Notes: generated by a model not told the origin, from the letters alone. Positions 1 through 10,166 are shown, numbered from the stretch's first letter. The stretch is DNA of 64,000 bases from Prorocentrum cordatum (GCA_963575745.1 CAUYUJ010016902.1:187558-251557); one strand, 5' to 3'. A program made the numbers and translations.

Positions 1-1296
1 CCCGTTGCTCACAGCTGGTCAGGCACTGCACGAAGTCTTCCAGCCCCTGGGCGCCCATGGCCTTGAGCTCTGGAGCCCTCCACCAGTCCGCTCCTTGGCC
101 AGCATTGCGCTTCAGGTGCTGGATGATGGAGCCGATGATGTCCTTGCTGATGGGCTCGAGGGCATTCTCTTGGGCCAAGGCAGCCTGCCTCAGCTTGGCC
201 AGCGCCTCTTGGATCCTCTCGGCCTTCTGTGCATCTCGTGTCCACCTGCGTTGCCATGCCTCTTTGCGCAAGTCCACCAGCTGCTGCGGGTGGTTGATGA
301 CCTGGCCCTCGTGCTCAAGGATGTCCTCCAGGTGGCTGCGCTCCGCTGCCTGGGTGTAGGCGTAGGCCATCTTCGCGCTGCCTGCCGCGGCGTCGTGCAC
401 CCAGTGGATGTACGCCTTCTTCACCGCCTTTGTGAGTAGCTTGGCCATGCTCTTTACCTCCTCTGCTACCCTGCTGATCGTCCCTGGGTCCACGAGCGCG
501 CCCTCTGCTATCGCGTGCAGGTCTGTGAAGAGGGCCTGCTGCTGGTCCTTGGCTGCACCTTCTTCGTTCAGCCTGCCTGGGTCAGGCTGGTTGAGCTGCT
601 GTGCGAGCTGCCGTCTTGTGTTGATCTGCTGCTGCGTCTGGTGGCCGCTGTGGGTGCGGACCTTCAGCTCTCGGCGGCTACTCGGGCCACTGCCTGCTCC
701 TGGGGCGTCACGAAGTTGTCCTCGAGCTGCTCCTTCTGGTGCTCGTTCGCCAATAACTTCTCGCATCAGCCTCCGCAGGTCGGCAAGCTCCCTCCAATGC
801 ATCATTTCCATTTCGCGCCTCCTCGTGGGCTCCTCTCGCGCAAGACCTTGGAGAAAGCCTCGGCGTCGTGGTTCTGCATGTCTCCACGCTCGCTCGCAGA
901 GGTCCCTGATGATGTGGCTGAGGCCGGCCTGCTGGCACCAACGCCTGAGCAGTCTCACCATGCCATCGTTGCCTCCACCACCCAAGATGGTCTCCAGGAA
1001 CGGCGCGCAGATCTGCATCCAGTTGCTGTTGTCCGTGGGGAGCTGCACCAGGTTATCCATCCAGATGGCCGCCCAGTGCTCCAAGTCGTCTCTCATGGCC
1101 ACGTAGTCTTCCCGCTCCCGCTGGTACTGGTCATCATTCCAGAGGACTGGTGGGGGCAGGCCCATATCACGTGGCTCCTCTGCCTCTGGGCCTGGCGGCG
1201 CTTGGTTCTGACTCCCCAGGTGGTCGGTACCCTCTGCCTCCATAGTGCCAGCTGGCTGAGGAGGTGAGCAGTGCGTGTCACCTGGGGCAGTTTTAC

Positions 1297-1687
1297 CAGT
1301 TCCTGCTGCATGACGACGAACGGTCTGGCCGTAATCGATGCTGTCCTGCTGCCCCTCGATGAGCTGGTGGTGCCCGTCGCAGTCCCCCTGGTCTGCGGTC
1401 TCCTGGCGATGCTCCAAGTAGTCCTCCTCATCCTCGAAGGGGTCGCGGTCTTGGATGTCCATGGCGCTGCGTCCTGCTGGTGGGGGAAGGGCAGATCCAG
1501 CTGCACGACGGCTAACGGTCTGGCCGAACTCGAGGCTGTCCTGCTGCCCCTCGATGTGCTGGTGGTACCCGTCGCTGTTCTCCTGATCTACGATCTCCTG
1601 GCGGTACTCCAAGTAGTCCTCCCCATCCTCGAAGGGGTCGTGATCTTGGATGTCCATGGTGCTGCGTCCTGCTGGTGGGGGAAGGGC
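1297..1687 (-). repeat. 195-bp in-frame tandem duplication inside the retrotransposon linker
   Basis: Two copies offset by exactly 195 bases: the marker CGGTCTGGCC is at 1321 and 1516, and GTGGGGGAAGGGC at 1480 and 1675. 195 is 65 codons, so the frame is kept. Each copy encodes MDIQD, DPFED, EDYLE, IEGQQDS and GQTV motifs. The copies differ at scattered positions. Acidic, glutamine-rich content suggests a disordered spacer. Confidence 0.93.
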
Positions 1688-2623
1688 ACCCCTCTGCGTC
1701 CCTTCTGTGCAGCTGTCTGCGCTGCTGTTGGTTGGTCCCACGTCGAGGTCTGGGACGCGCCCCGTGGCGGCGCACTTGGGGGACGGGAACCCCTGACCCA
1801 TCTCAGAGCAAGGGCCAGCTGCCTTCCCATGGTCAGCTGCGCTCGCCTGCGTGGGGGATGGATACCCCGAGGAGAGTGAGGGGGGGCCCACCTCTTTCTC
1901 TAGGCCGGGCCGCCTCGCCCTCATCTCTTGGAAAGCTGCACCCGTCTCGGAGGTCCAGGACGCGTCCTTTGGCGGCGATGCTGGGCTGAGGCAGGGTCGC
2001 TCTGGGCTCTCTTGGGCGGGCCCCTCTGCGAGCTCCTGGACCTCAGCCTGAGGAGGGGAGACCCCCTCAAGTGCTGGCTGATTCGCGATGTCCTTGGTGC
2101 TGATGCCGCCGCCTCCAGCTGCGCCTCGACTGCCTGCACGCCGCTGCTGCAGCTCGGGGGGGCCCTCGCCCCGCTCGGTGGGGGCGCGATCCACCGAGCT
2201 TCCTCCCGAGCTCTTCGATGGGCTCATGGCTGGTGCGGGAACCCCGTCATCGTGGCCTACCTGGCTGTCAGACATGACGGGGCCAAGCTCATCGGGAAGT
2301 GCCTGGGTCTTGCCCTGTCGACTTGCTGCTGCCTCCTGCGCTCGGGCATCATGGTGCGAGAGCTGCCGCACCAAGGAGGAGATCTCCGCCCACCACGCGT
2401 GGATCTTCCTCTCGACCCCTGCCCATGGCGTAGAGGTGACGGTGTCCTCGATGCTCGCGCTCTTGTAGATCGGGGGCCGGCTGCGCCCGAGATGTCGTCC
2501 ACGCTCTTCCTCTGGGATGCCAATGCTCTCGCGCAGGCTGAGCTCGAGGGTGCTTGCGAAACGGTCGTACTGTTGCCCCAGGTCCAGCATGTCCCGCTCC
2601 ATCATCTTGCCGACGACTGCGTG

Positions 2624-2626
2624 CTA
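2624..2626 (-). other. Premature in-frame TAG in the retrotransposon
   Basis: The stop follows DELPQHL and precedes HAVVGKMMERD. The same frame then stays open to the window edge with LINE-like content, so the stop is likely one substitution, for example CAG to TAG. It separates the endonuclease from everything downstream. Confidence 0.8.
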
Positions 2627-2947
2627 CAAGTGCTGGGGCAACTCGTCGTAGGCGCGCACGCTGACCCGCTCGGAGGTGGCCTGCCACAGCTCGTCAGGGA
2701 CGACGTGCTGGACCTCCTTGTCGTAGTGCAGCTGCGGCACTGGCTCCATGTCGTTCTCGTCCTGGTCGCATCCTGCCTCTGCCAGCGCTTGCTGACGTCG
2801 GCGCATGGCCTCCTGGCCTCCGCGCGCCGCTCGTCTGCAAGCGGCTCTGGACTTCGGCATTTTGTCGACTGTGACTGGCGGCTTTATGGCTGTTGGCCTG
2901 TGAAGTACCCTGCCCTTGAGCATGAGAGGTCGCCCCTTCAGCTTCAG

Positions 2948-3625
2948 GCGGATACCGATGTGCGGCTTCCACGGCACGGCCCTGAGCAGCTCCAGCTGGT
3001 CGAAGTACGGCGCCAGGCCCTGCGAGATCAGCGCGAAGTCGATGCACCTGGCTTCTCCTTCTGCTGGGAAACATGTGGGGGCGCCATCCTGCGCCGCTGC
3101 TACCTGAGCATTCAGCACCCTGGGCCACATGCTGTTGTTGAACTCCGACGGCGTCATGTTGAAGTCCCCAAGCGCTGCCCAGGGACCTCCCCAGACGGCC
3201 ATCTTCTCCCGCAGGTCGCAGAGGATGTCGACGTTCCGCTCTCCAAAGCCCGTCCCACACTCAAGGTAGACGAAAGCCACCGCGAAACGAACCTTGTGCA
3301 GGTTGGAGATCACCACCGCGACGTCACTGCCATCCTCGTGCAAGTAGTGCTCATCAAAACCCGCGATCCTGTCCTGGATGTCCAAGGATCCTCGCGCGAT
3401 GGCACACGTGCCTCCACGTGTGCCTTCTCCTTCTCCTGGCCGTGCCTTGGTCCAGTAGCTGTGCATGCCATTCCGCCTGAGCGCCGCTCTTGCCTTGCTT
3501 CTCTGCGCAGGCTGGCGGAGGTGGTGCTCTGCGATGCCGATGATGTCCCTGTCCTTGGTATTGTTGACCTCCATGAGGTAGCCCTGTGCCTGGGGGCCCC
3601 AGGTCGTGACGTTGAAGAAGTCGAT
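2948..3625 (-). other. EEP (AP-endonuclease-like) domain of the retrotransposon
   Basis: About 226 residues from FFNVTTWG to the His of KPHIGI. Order and spacing of the N, E, D-x-N, D and H motifs fit the endonuclease/exonuclease/phosphatase fold used by LINE elements for target-primed reverse transcription. Family assignment is from motif reading, not a profile search. Confidence 0.88.
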
Positions 3626-4327
3626 GCGGCACGGGCGGCGAGCCTTCTTCGCGCTCGCCTTGGGGCGGCTACCCTGCTGAGTGGTCACCTTGCCCTTCTG
3701 CGTCGACGACTGTCTCGGCGCGCCTAGCCTGCGAGACCTACTCTCGCGCCTCCTGGATGTGGGCCTCCACTCTGGCTCGGCGTTCTTCTGCTTTGTCAGG
3801 TTATGCTGCGGCTGCTTCTGGTTGGGCAGCTGCTGCGGCGCCGGTGGGCGCAGCCGCGGCGGCTGTCCCTGCTGCCTGAGTGCATGTGGTGGCACCTCGC
3901 TGAAGAGCTGGGCTGGCGGCGCAGACTCGCTTGCCTGGTGGGGCTTCTGCTGCTGCTGGGTCTTGCACTCCCCTCTTTGACAGGCGCTTGGTGCGGGCCT
4001 GCTCGAGCTGGCGCAGCTGCTCCTGGTGCCTGGCCGTCTCTTCCTCCAGTAGTCGCAGGTGCTTCGCCGTCTCCTCCTCGTGCTCCTTGACCGTCTGTGC
4101 CACGTAGCTGCTGCGAGGAGGGCGACTGCCACTGCTGCTCCTCTTCCACGGGGGGACCCTCTGGCGATTCGGGGTCCCCGACCAGGCGCTGCCCGCCCCG
4201 CGTCCGCCGCCGCCACTCCCCATGGCTGCTGCGGTGCCGCGCGCGCGCCCGACGCCCGTCTGGGAACTGTCCTCGGTCCAGAGGTCTCCCTTCGGCCTGG
4301 AGGCTGGACAGCCCCCCAGGTCGTCAT

Positions 4328-4349
4328 CTTGAGCCAAAATGGCTACGGG
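4328..4349 (-). other. Relic dinoflagellate spliced leader at the retrotransposon 5' end
   Basis: On the minus strand this reads CC then CGTAGCCATTTTGGCTCAAG. It matches 21 of 22 positions of the known dinoflagellate SL (DCCGUAGCCAUUUUGGCUCAAG as published). Only the first base differs: C where D is expected. The SL is normally added to mRNA by trans-splicing and is not present at gene loci, so a genomic copy joined to coding sequence marks reverse transcription of a trans-spliced RNA. It is followed at once by an ATG (4327) and preceded by a GGA microsatellite. No SL-RNA gene intron or donor follows, so this is not an SL RNA gene. Confidence 0.93.
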
Positions 4350-4417
4350 AAGGAGGAGGAGGAGGAGGAGGAGGAGGAGGAGGAGGAGGAGGAGGAGGAG
4401 GAGGAGGAGGAGGAGGG
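4350..4417 (+). repeat. (GGA)n microsatellite at the 5' junction of the retrotransposon
   Basis: About 22 perfect GGA units start immediately upstream of the SL copy. It creates poly-Leu, poly-Gly and poly-Pro open frames that have no coding meaning. It may be the insertion target or may have expanded at the junction. Confidence 0.95.
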
Positions 4418-4970
4418 GCGGGGGGGCCCGTGAAGGCCTGTGTGAGGCCCCCTTCGGGGCGTCGATGCTCCTCCGGGGAGCCCTTTGGGGGGCTCCTCGG
4501 CCGCATGTGGCACCCGTTTGTTTGGCGTGTCCAGGCTCGCTGTGGCGCCCTCTCGGGGCGTGTTGGGGGCTCTCTCGTGGACGCCTCCTGTTGAAGGGGC
4601 CCTGGGACACACAAATTCGCCGGCCCAACGGGCCAGAGGCGTGCTAAGATCTCCGGTAACTGGTTAACAATATGGAGCGGCCCCTGGGGGCCCCCAGACG
4701 AAAAGTACCCCGGCAAGATCCGGGAGAAGCCACCAGAGCACTCCAGGGGAGGGCCATTTTTCGACACCCCTCACGAGGATCGTGGCCTCCGAGAAGGGAG
4801 CCGCAATCGACTACCCCCCCTCCCGCCCCAACAGGCCCCCCAAAGCCCCCCAAGAGGCCCTGGGGGCCACCAAGACGCCGCCTGGAGCCCCAAGAGGCCC
4901 CCAAGAGGTCCCCAAGAGGCTCCAAGAGGCCCTAAAGAGGGCTCCACGGCTGGCGGAATGAGCGAAGCGA
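4418..4970. other. Non-coding spacer
   Basis: No gene seen. It holds a TTGAAGGGGCCCTGGGACAC block at 4591 that recurs at 33691 and, more diverged, near 61746 as the start of family G. It also holds AATTCGCCGGCCC (4614), found twice more at 8078 and 8120, and a short run of CCCAAGAGGC-type minisatellite at 4840-4935. Confidence 0.6.
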
Positions 4971-5114
4971 TTAAATAAATAGATACAAATAGCAGGATTC
5001 CCCATAGTTGCCCATACTTTCTGGGTTGTTTTGTCTTCCCCCCATTTCCCATGTGTTCCCAAATGGTCTGGGGAATCGGCGATTATTTGTGTCTGTATGT
5101 TTTTTCCCTCCTGA
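4971..5114 (+). repeat. Family G dispersed AT-rich repeat, copy 1
   Basis: Shares TTCCCCATA, TTTCTGGG, TCTTCCCCCCA, a CGATTA...TTGTGTCTGT block and TTTTCCCTCCTGA in the same order and spacing with copies at 33691, 61746 and 28910. No terminal repeats noticed. It is much more AT-rich than its surroundings. Confidence 0.85.
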
Positions 5115-5124
5115 CTTGTGCCGC

Positions 5125-5200
5125 CCCCGGGCGTCGTGAAGCGGACCAGGCGACCGCGCGAAAATCCATTCAAAACGAATGTAAAACCAGTGGATCCCCC
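5125..5200 (+). repeat. Dispersed 75-bp block, copy 1
   Basis: GGCGTCGTGAAGCGGACCAG, then GCGACCGCGCGAAAATC, is repeated in the same orientation at 6611-6690 with few changes. The two copies bracket the inverted minisatellite block between them. Confidence 0.75.
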
Positions 5201-5329
5201 CAGCACTTCAGGGCGTAGGTGGTCCAGGGGGGTGTTCTGTCTTTCATCTGCCCCCATTCCCCTTCGGGGAGAGGTTGGCCCCTCCCCCGACCCCCTCCCA
5301 TGGACCTGGACGGGGGGTCCCCCGAGAGG

Positions 5330-5970
5330 TTGGAGCGTCCAAGACGGCCCGAGATGGCTCCAAGAGCGCCTCGGAGAGTCCAAGATGAGCTCCAAGATGG
5401 CTCAAGATACCCCGAGATGCCTCAAGATGGCTCCCAAGATGCTACAAAAGGCCCCAAGACCGCTCCAAGACGGCTCCAAGTAGCCAAAGAGCTCCCCAAG
5501 CAGGCCCAAATCCGTCCAAAACCTAGGGAAAATCGATGTGTTGTGCTTTCTCGCCTTTTCGCGTCCGATGGCCATCCGAGGCCTCAAGAAGGCTCCAAGA
5601 TGGCCCGAGAGGGCTCCAATGGAGGCTCAAGAGAGCTCCAAGACGGCCCCAAGAGCGCCCAAGAGCGCTAAGGGGCCCAAGAGGCGATGCTAGGCGCTGT
5701 AGAATGGCGAGGCTGATTGGAGCTCCCCTCTGTTTGCATCGATCTCCTCCAAGATGGCCCGAAGAACGCTCCCGAGGCACCCAAGAGCGCCCCAAAGGGG
5801 CCCCAAGAGGCGCCCAGGCGGCCCCAAGTGGCGCCCAAGATGTCTCCAAGAGGCTCCCAAGAGGCCCCCAAGAGGCTTCAAGAGGACCCCCGAGGCACCC
5901 AAGATGCCCCCAGACGTTCCAAGAGGCCTCCAACAAACTCCCAAGAGACATCCGAGGGTGCTCTTATGTT
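5330..5970 (+). repeat. Degenerate CCAAGAGGC/CCCAAGACGG minisatellite, forward
   Basis: Dozens of imperfect 10-12-bp units near GCCCCAAGAGGC. It contains non-array islands such as CTTTCTCGCCTTTTCGCG (5548) and TTGCATCGATCTCC (5732) that recur in other arrays of this type. Open frames through it are Pro/Arg/Lys-rich shadows. Confidence 0.85.
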
Positions 5971-5986
5971 CTTCCTGTTTCATAAT

Positions 5987-6020
5987 CCTCCTCCTCCTCC
6001 TCCTCCTCCTCCTCCTCCTT
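5987..6020 (+). repeat. (CCT)n microsatellite
   Basis: About ten CCT units, followed by imperfect CCTCCTCAT. It lies at the turning point between the forward and reverse minisatellite blocks. Confidence 0.93.
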
Positions 6021-6079
6021 GCTCCTCCTCATCCTTTCCTCCTCCTCATCCGCCTACTCATTTAGGGCTTCTTGGATAG

Positions 6080-6610
6080 CCCGTGGGCAGCCTCGAGGCA
6101 ATGGAGGGCAGACTGGGGCCGTTTGGGCGGGCTGGGGCCGTTTGAGGGCCCCTCCGTTAAGGCCCTCTTGGCGTGTCCATGCTCATTAAAGGGGCCGCCT
6201 TGGTGCCTCTTGGGCCATCTTGGGGGCCTCTTGGACCGTGTTGGCGCCTTCTTGGGGCGTCTTGAGGCCATCGTGGACTCCTCGTGTGCCGTCTCGACAT
6301 CGCGGAAATTATTGGAACGCCCACATGACCGCAATGCATTTAGCCTGCTGTGGGGCCCACTCGGAGAGCAAATTTGAGCCCTCTTGGGGCGTCTTGGATG
6401 CCTCGCGGGCCGCATCGAAACAAGTGCGGGCATGCTGGTACCGTTTCTGGGGCCGCCTGGCATCCTTTAGGGCCCATGCGGCGTGTCCAAGCTGTCTTGG
6501 AAGGCCGCCTTGAGCCCTCTTGGGCGATTTTGGGCGCCGCGTGGGCCGTCTTGTCGCCCCTTTGGGCTGTGTTGGGGCCCCCTTGGGCGCCTCTGGTACC
6601 GTCTCCAGGC
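6080..6610 (-). repeat. Same minisatellite in reverse orientation
   Basis: Units read GGGCCTCTTGGGGC, the complement of the 5330-5970 block, so the region forms a large imperfect inverted repeat centred near 6020. No gene is supported. Confidence 0.82.
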
Positions 6611-6690
6611 GTCGGGCAGCGGAGCAGGCGACCACGCGAAAATCTGCTACTAAATCCCATGAGAAAACATGATCGACCCACGAACCCGGA
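6611..6690 (+). repeat. Dispersed 75-bp block, copy 2
   Basis: GGCGTCGGGCAGCGGAGCAG, then GCGACCACGCGAAAATC, matches 5125-5200 in the same orientation. Confidence 0.75.
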
Positions 6691-6759
6691 AAGGAATATA
6701 GAAATGTAAGGCATTGCAACATTTCAAAGACACCTGACTGGGCGACGGGCACATGCAAT

Positions 6760-7615
6760 GCTGAATGTATCGATGATGATGTACTGTGCCGAGGGCTGTG
6801 CTGTGCTACGCCGTGCTGAACTGCGATCTGCCATACCGCGATTGTGCTCTATATAGCGTTGTGGATCGAGTCCTCCCTGGCATCCGAGTCCTCACCGAAC
6901 TGATCTGGAGCGTAAGCTCGAGCTGCCTGAGCAGATGGTAGCTGCCCCAGAACTAATCGACAGAGGGAACATGCCAGGAGGACGCGCCGCGGAACGTCCC
7001 AAGGGACGCGCCAGGCGACGTGCCAGTGGACGTGCCATGGGCACGCACCGCGGAACGTGCCAAGGGGACGCGCTACGGAACGTGCCAATGGACGTGCCCG
7101 AGGACGTGCCAGGGGACGCGCCGCGCGACGTGCCAGGTGGACTCGCCACGGAACGCGCCAAGGAATGTGCCAAGGTGCATAGTTGAGTGTATCGATCTTG
7201 ATGTACCGTGCCGACGGCTGTGCTGTGCTGGGCCGTGCTGAACTGCGATGTGCCATGCCGCGATTGTGATCTATATATAGCGTTGTGGATCGAGTCCTCC
7301 CTGGCATCCGAGTCCTCACCGAACTGATCTAGATCGTAAGCTCGAGCTGCCTGAGCAGATGGTAGCTGCCCCAGAACTAATCGACAGAGGGAACATGCCA
7401 AGAGGACGCGCCGCGGAACGTCCCAAGGGACGCGCCAGGCGACGTGCCAGGGGACGTGCCATGGGCACGCACCGCGGGACGTGCCAAGGGGACGCGCTAC
7501 GGAACGTGCCAATGGACGTGCACCGCGCGACGTGCCAAGGGGACTCGCCACGGGACGCTCCGCGGAACGTCCCAGGCAACATGCCATGCTGCAATGCTAA
7601 GGGTTTCGATATTGA
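6760..7615 (+). repeat. 423-bp tandem duplication with internal GGACGTGCCA-type short repeats
   Basis: Two copies offset by 423-424 bases: GTTGTGGATCGAG at 6859 and 7282, GGGAACATGCC at 6965 and 7389. Each has a unique half and a half made of 12-14-bp units near GGAACGTGCCAAGGGACGCG. The minus-strand open frames (Ala-Arg-Pro-Leu repeats) come from the short units, and the frame is not kept between copies. Confidence 0.92.
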
Positions 7616-7639
7616 TGTACCGTGACGAGGGCTGTGCTG

Positions 7640-8075
7640 TGCCTGGGCGACCTGGACACGTGAAAACACGCGTTTCGCTCAAGACGTTGTCAGCACATCC
7701 TCATGCTAGACATCCGCCTGGGCAACCTGGACACGTGCAAACAAGCGTCTCGCTCGAGAGACATCCTCAACAAATGCTCATGCTAGACATCCGCCTGGGC
7801 GACCTGGACACGTGAAAACAAGCCTCTGGTTCGAGACATCCTCAACAAATCCTCATGCTAGACATCTGTCTGGGCCACTTGGAGGCGTGAAACCAAGCGT
7901 CTCGCTCGAGACATTCTCAAGACTTGGGCAAGTGAAAACATGCAATCCACTTGAGAGATCCTCAGAATTCAGGTCCCCAGGAGAGGACAATCTATAACAC
8001 AAAATAAGCGTTTCGCTCGAGACATCCTCAACAAATTCTGAAAAACAAGCGTTTCGCTCGAGACATCCTCAATTT
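7640..8075 (-). repeat. 75-bp imperfect tandem array carrying the GAGGATGTCTC core, reverse
   Basis: Seven units of about 75 bases. TGCTAGACAT recurs at 7704, 7781 and 7856. Each unit holds CGTTTCGCTCGAGACATCCT, whose complement is the core shared with arrays at 21.3, 26.8 and 39.3 kb. Later units are shortened. There is no conserved reading frame. Confidence 0.85.
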
Positions 8076-8077
8076 TT

Positions 8078-8134
8078 AATTCGCCGGCCCTACGCGACCT
8101 CGTTATTTATCGCAAAAGAAATTCGCCGGCCCTA
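8078..8134 (+). repeat. Paired AATTCGCCGGCCCTA direct repeats
   Basis: The 15-mer occurs at 8078 and 8120, and a near copy is at 4614. Function unknown. Confidence 0.7.
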
Positions 8135-8395
8135 CAGCCGTCAAAACCGGGGGGAAACCAACTAAAAGAGAACCCTGGGCTCAGGCCCTTTCCGGGAAAA
8201 AAACAATGATGTTCGCGTCAAACTCTCTTGGGGCGTATTGGAGGACACGTGGGCGGTCTCGAAACAATGGTAGGCGTGCTGGGGCGATCTGGTGCCCTCA
8301 GGCCACCCATTGAGGACATTGTTGGCGGGCCCTGGCTCGTTTGGCCCCCATTGCGGCACGGAGGCAGCGGTCTGCGCCCCCCCAGGGAACTACTC
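8135..8395. other. Non-coding spacer
   Basis: No gene, RNA or terminal repeat recognised. A few GGGGC...TTGG words resemble the reverse minisatellite. Confidence 0.5.
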
Positions 8396-8945
8396 GTATG
8401 TCGTTGTTTGGTTGTGTGGTTGCTTGCTTGCTTGCTTGCTTGCTTGTTTGTATGTGTGTCTGCCTGCCTGCCTGTCTGTCTGTCTGTCTGTCTGTCTGTC
8501 TGGATGCATGCATGCACTTATGTATGTATGACTGTATGTACGTATGTGTGTGTATGTATTGACGGAGGGATGCATGGATAAATGGATGAATGTATGTGTA
8601 TGGTATGCGTGTATATGTGTACGGATGTATGTATGTACGTATGCATGTATGGACGTGTGCATGTATGCATGGACGTGTGCCTGTGTGTATGCGTGTATGT
8701 ATTTGCCACTCGTAACCATGTATGTATGCATGTGTGTGTAGGGATGCATGTATGGTTGTATGCATGTAGGTGCGTAGGGACGTATGTATGAACACATGTG
8801 TGTATGTGTGTATATGTATATATATGTATATATATATGTATGTATGCATGCATGCATGCATGCATGTATGTATGTATGTATGTGTGCGTGTACGCGTGTT
8901 TGCATGCATATGTATGCATGTGTATATGTGTATATACATATAAAC
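8396..8945 (+). repeat. Tetranucleotide microsatellite cluster (GCTT, CTGT, GTAT, GCAT)
   Basis: GCTT runs (8420-8450), CTGT runs (8465-8502), then about 430 bases of interspersed GTAT/GCAT/GTGT. Open frames on either strand (Tyr-Ile-His-Thr or Val-Cys-Met-Tyr repeats, up to 274 residues) are artefacts of this. Confidence 0.95.
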
Positions 8946-9530
8946 AAAAAAGATATAACTACAAACATAAACAAATCGAATATCATAAAGTGAGATGGCC
9001 AAGGTGCGGCCTACGCGCGCGCTTAGGTTCTGTTCGTCTCCAAAAACGCTGTGAGCGCGCATCGCGGGAAGTCCAGGGTGCCAGGGGAGACGGCCCCGCG
9101 CATGCATCAGCTTTAACTCCATGGGTGGGTGCGAGGTCTTCGGGGGCGGCCTCCAGGTTCAGGGCCGCCGCAGGCATGTCTGAAAACCAAAACTTCGACG
9201 AAAGATGGAGGGAACGGCGCGAAGATTGGGGCGCGACGGGCTCTTGGAAGCATCTTCGGATCTCTTGGCGGCTTCAGAGTGGTCTCTGAAGGTTGGTGGA
9301 AACTTTCGGTCGATGTTCGGATGCGACTTGGAAAACCCTGGCGGCCTATTGAGGGCAACCTGTAGACCCCAAAAGCCGGTCGACGGCGAAGAAGCTGAAA
9401 TCAAAAATGATCGTGTTGCGTACGTTTTGGGTACATATCGGACTCTTGGAGGCGCCGAAGATGCTTCTGGGGAGCCTCTTGGGAGCATCTGGGAGTCTCC
9501 AGTGGCCATTCGTTGCGGTCTTCGGGCGTC
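8946..9530. other. Non-coding or unrecognised sequence
   Basis: Mixed-composition DNA without obvious repeats until about 9530. Short open frames here show no recognisable domain. Confidence 0.45.
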
Positions 9531-9995
9531 TTCGGGACGATGTTGGGCTGTCTGAGGCTGCCTGGGGCGCCTCTTGGGGCCTCTTTACGGGCTGTTTGGT
9601 GGCCTCTTGGGCCTCTGGTGGCTCTTTGCGCCCGCTGGCGGTCTGAGGGGCTCTCCTAGACAATCTTGAAGCCCTCTTGGGGCCTTCTTCTGGCCGTCTT
9701 GGGCGCCTCTTGGGCCGTCTTGGGGCTCTCTGGGCCGTCATGGAACTATCTTGTGGGCCTCTTGGGCCGTCTTGGGGCGGTTTGGGGGGCCGTTTGGACC
9801 TTCGGGAACGCTGTGGAAGCCCGAAAGTCGGATTCGCTGGACGTTGGGGCGGTTTGGGTTTCTTCGGGCCCTTGGGGAAGCCTCATGGAGCCCACTTCGG
9901 GCGTCTAGGGGGGCTCTTGCCTCTTCTTGAAGCCATCTTTGGCGCGTCTCGGAGCGCTCACGGGGCGTCTGGAGCGGTCTCGAGCCAGTCCTGGC
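9530..9995 (-). repeat. Degenerate GGGCCTCTTGGG minisatellite, reverse
   Basis: Same family as 5330-6610, in the reverse orientation, ending near GGCGTCTGGAGCGG. Confidence 0.78.
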
Positions 9996-10112
9996 GGCCT
10001 CTGCAGCATGGAGCCGTGCGAGAATCCTCAGGGCACCGCCCGGGAGCCCGTAGACCGCCCAAAGCCCCCATGTCACGCCAGGGCCGTGGTTCAGGGCCTG
10101 CCTCCAGCCGAC

Positions 10113-10115
10113 TCC

Positions 10116-10166
<51 letters not shown>

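Larger units (their letters stand above)
1..4223 (-). pseudogene. Retrotransposon polyprotein (coiled coil, EEP endonuclease, linker), broken
   Basis: Probable start is the ATG at 4223, because that frame encodes a sensible N-terminus with a coiled coil (KEHEEETAKHLRLLEEE, then QEQLRQLEQ). That frame is lost near 3965-3980, and the frame beginning KTQQQQKPHQ takes over. EEP spans about 3625-2948. Numbering residues from the in-frame ATG at 4327, visible sites are Asn239 in FNVTTWG, Glu267 in IAEHHL, Asp388/Asn390 in GDFN, Asp430 in CIDFALIS and His456 in KPHIGI. These match the EEP metal and catalytic positions, so the nuclease itself looks intact. A TAG at 2624-2626 ends the frame. Beyond it the same frame is open to base 1 (about 870 codons), with a Pro/Gln/Glu-rich linker, an internal 65-residue duplication and a basic helical region. 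The domain would nick target DNA to prime reverse transcription. The frame change could be a natural ORF overlap rather than a mutation. Confidence 0.85.
1..4349 (-). mobile_element. LINE-type non-LTR retrotransposon with spliced-leader 5' end, partial
   Basis: The element reads leftward. Its 5' end is a spliced-leader copy (4328-4349). A leader of about 100 bases, a coiled-coil N-terminus, an endonuclease/exonuclease/phosphatase (EEP) domain and a long linker follow. The window ends where linker sequence resembling the pre-RT region of dinoflagellate LINEs begins (WWRAPELKAMGAQ, about 20-90), so the reverse transcriptase and 3' end lie outside. An EEP domain followed by a long open frame is the usual LINE ORF2 layout. 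The copy looks dead: one frame change near 3970 and one in-frame stop at 2624. The rest of the frame is open for almost 4 kb, so the insertion is probably not very old. Confidence 0.88.

Noticed and set aside
6892-7587. 231-residue minus-strand frame rich in Ala-Arg-Pro
   Set aside because: It comes from GGACGTGCC-type short repeats and the frame differs between the two 423-bp copies.
7640-8075. CRISPR-like array
   Set aside because: Repeats and intervals are both imperfectly repeated and irregular, no cas genes are present, and the sequence is eukaryotic.
8298-9122. 274-residue minus-strand frame with Tyr-Ile-His-Thr repeats
   Set aside because: Pure translation of GTAT/GCAT microsatellite.
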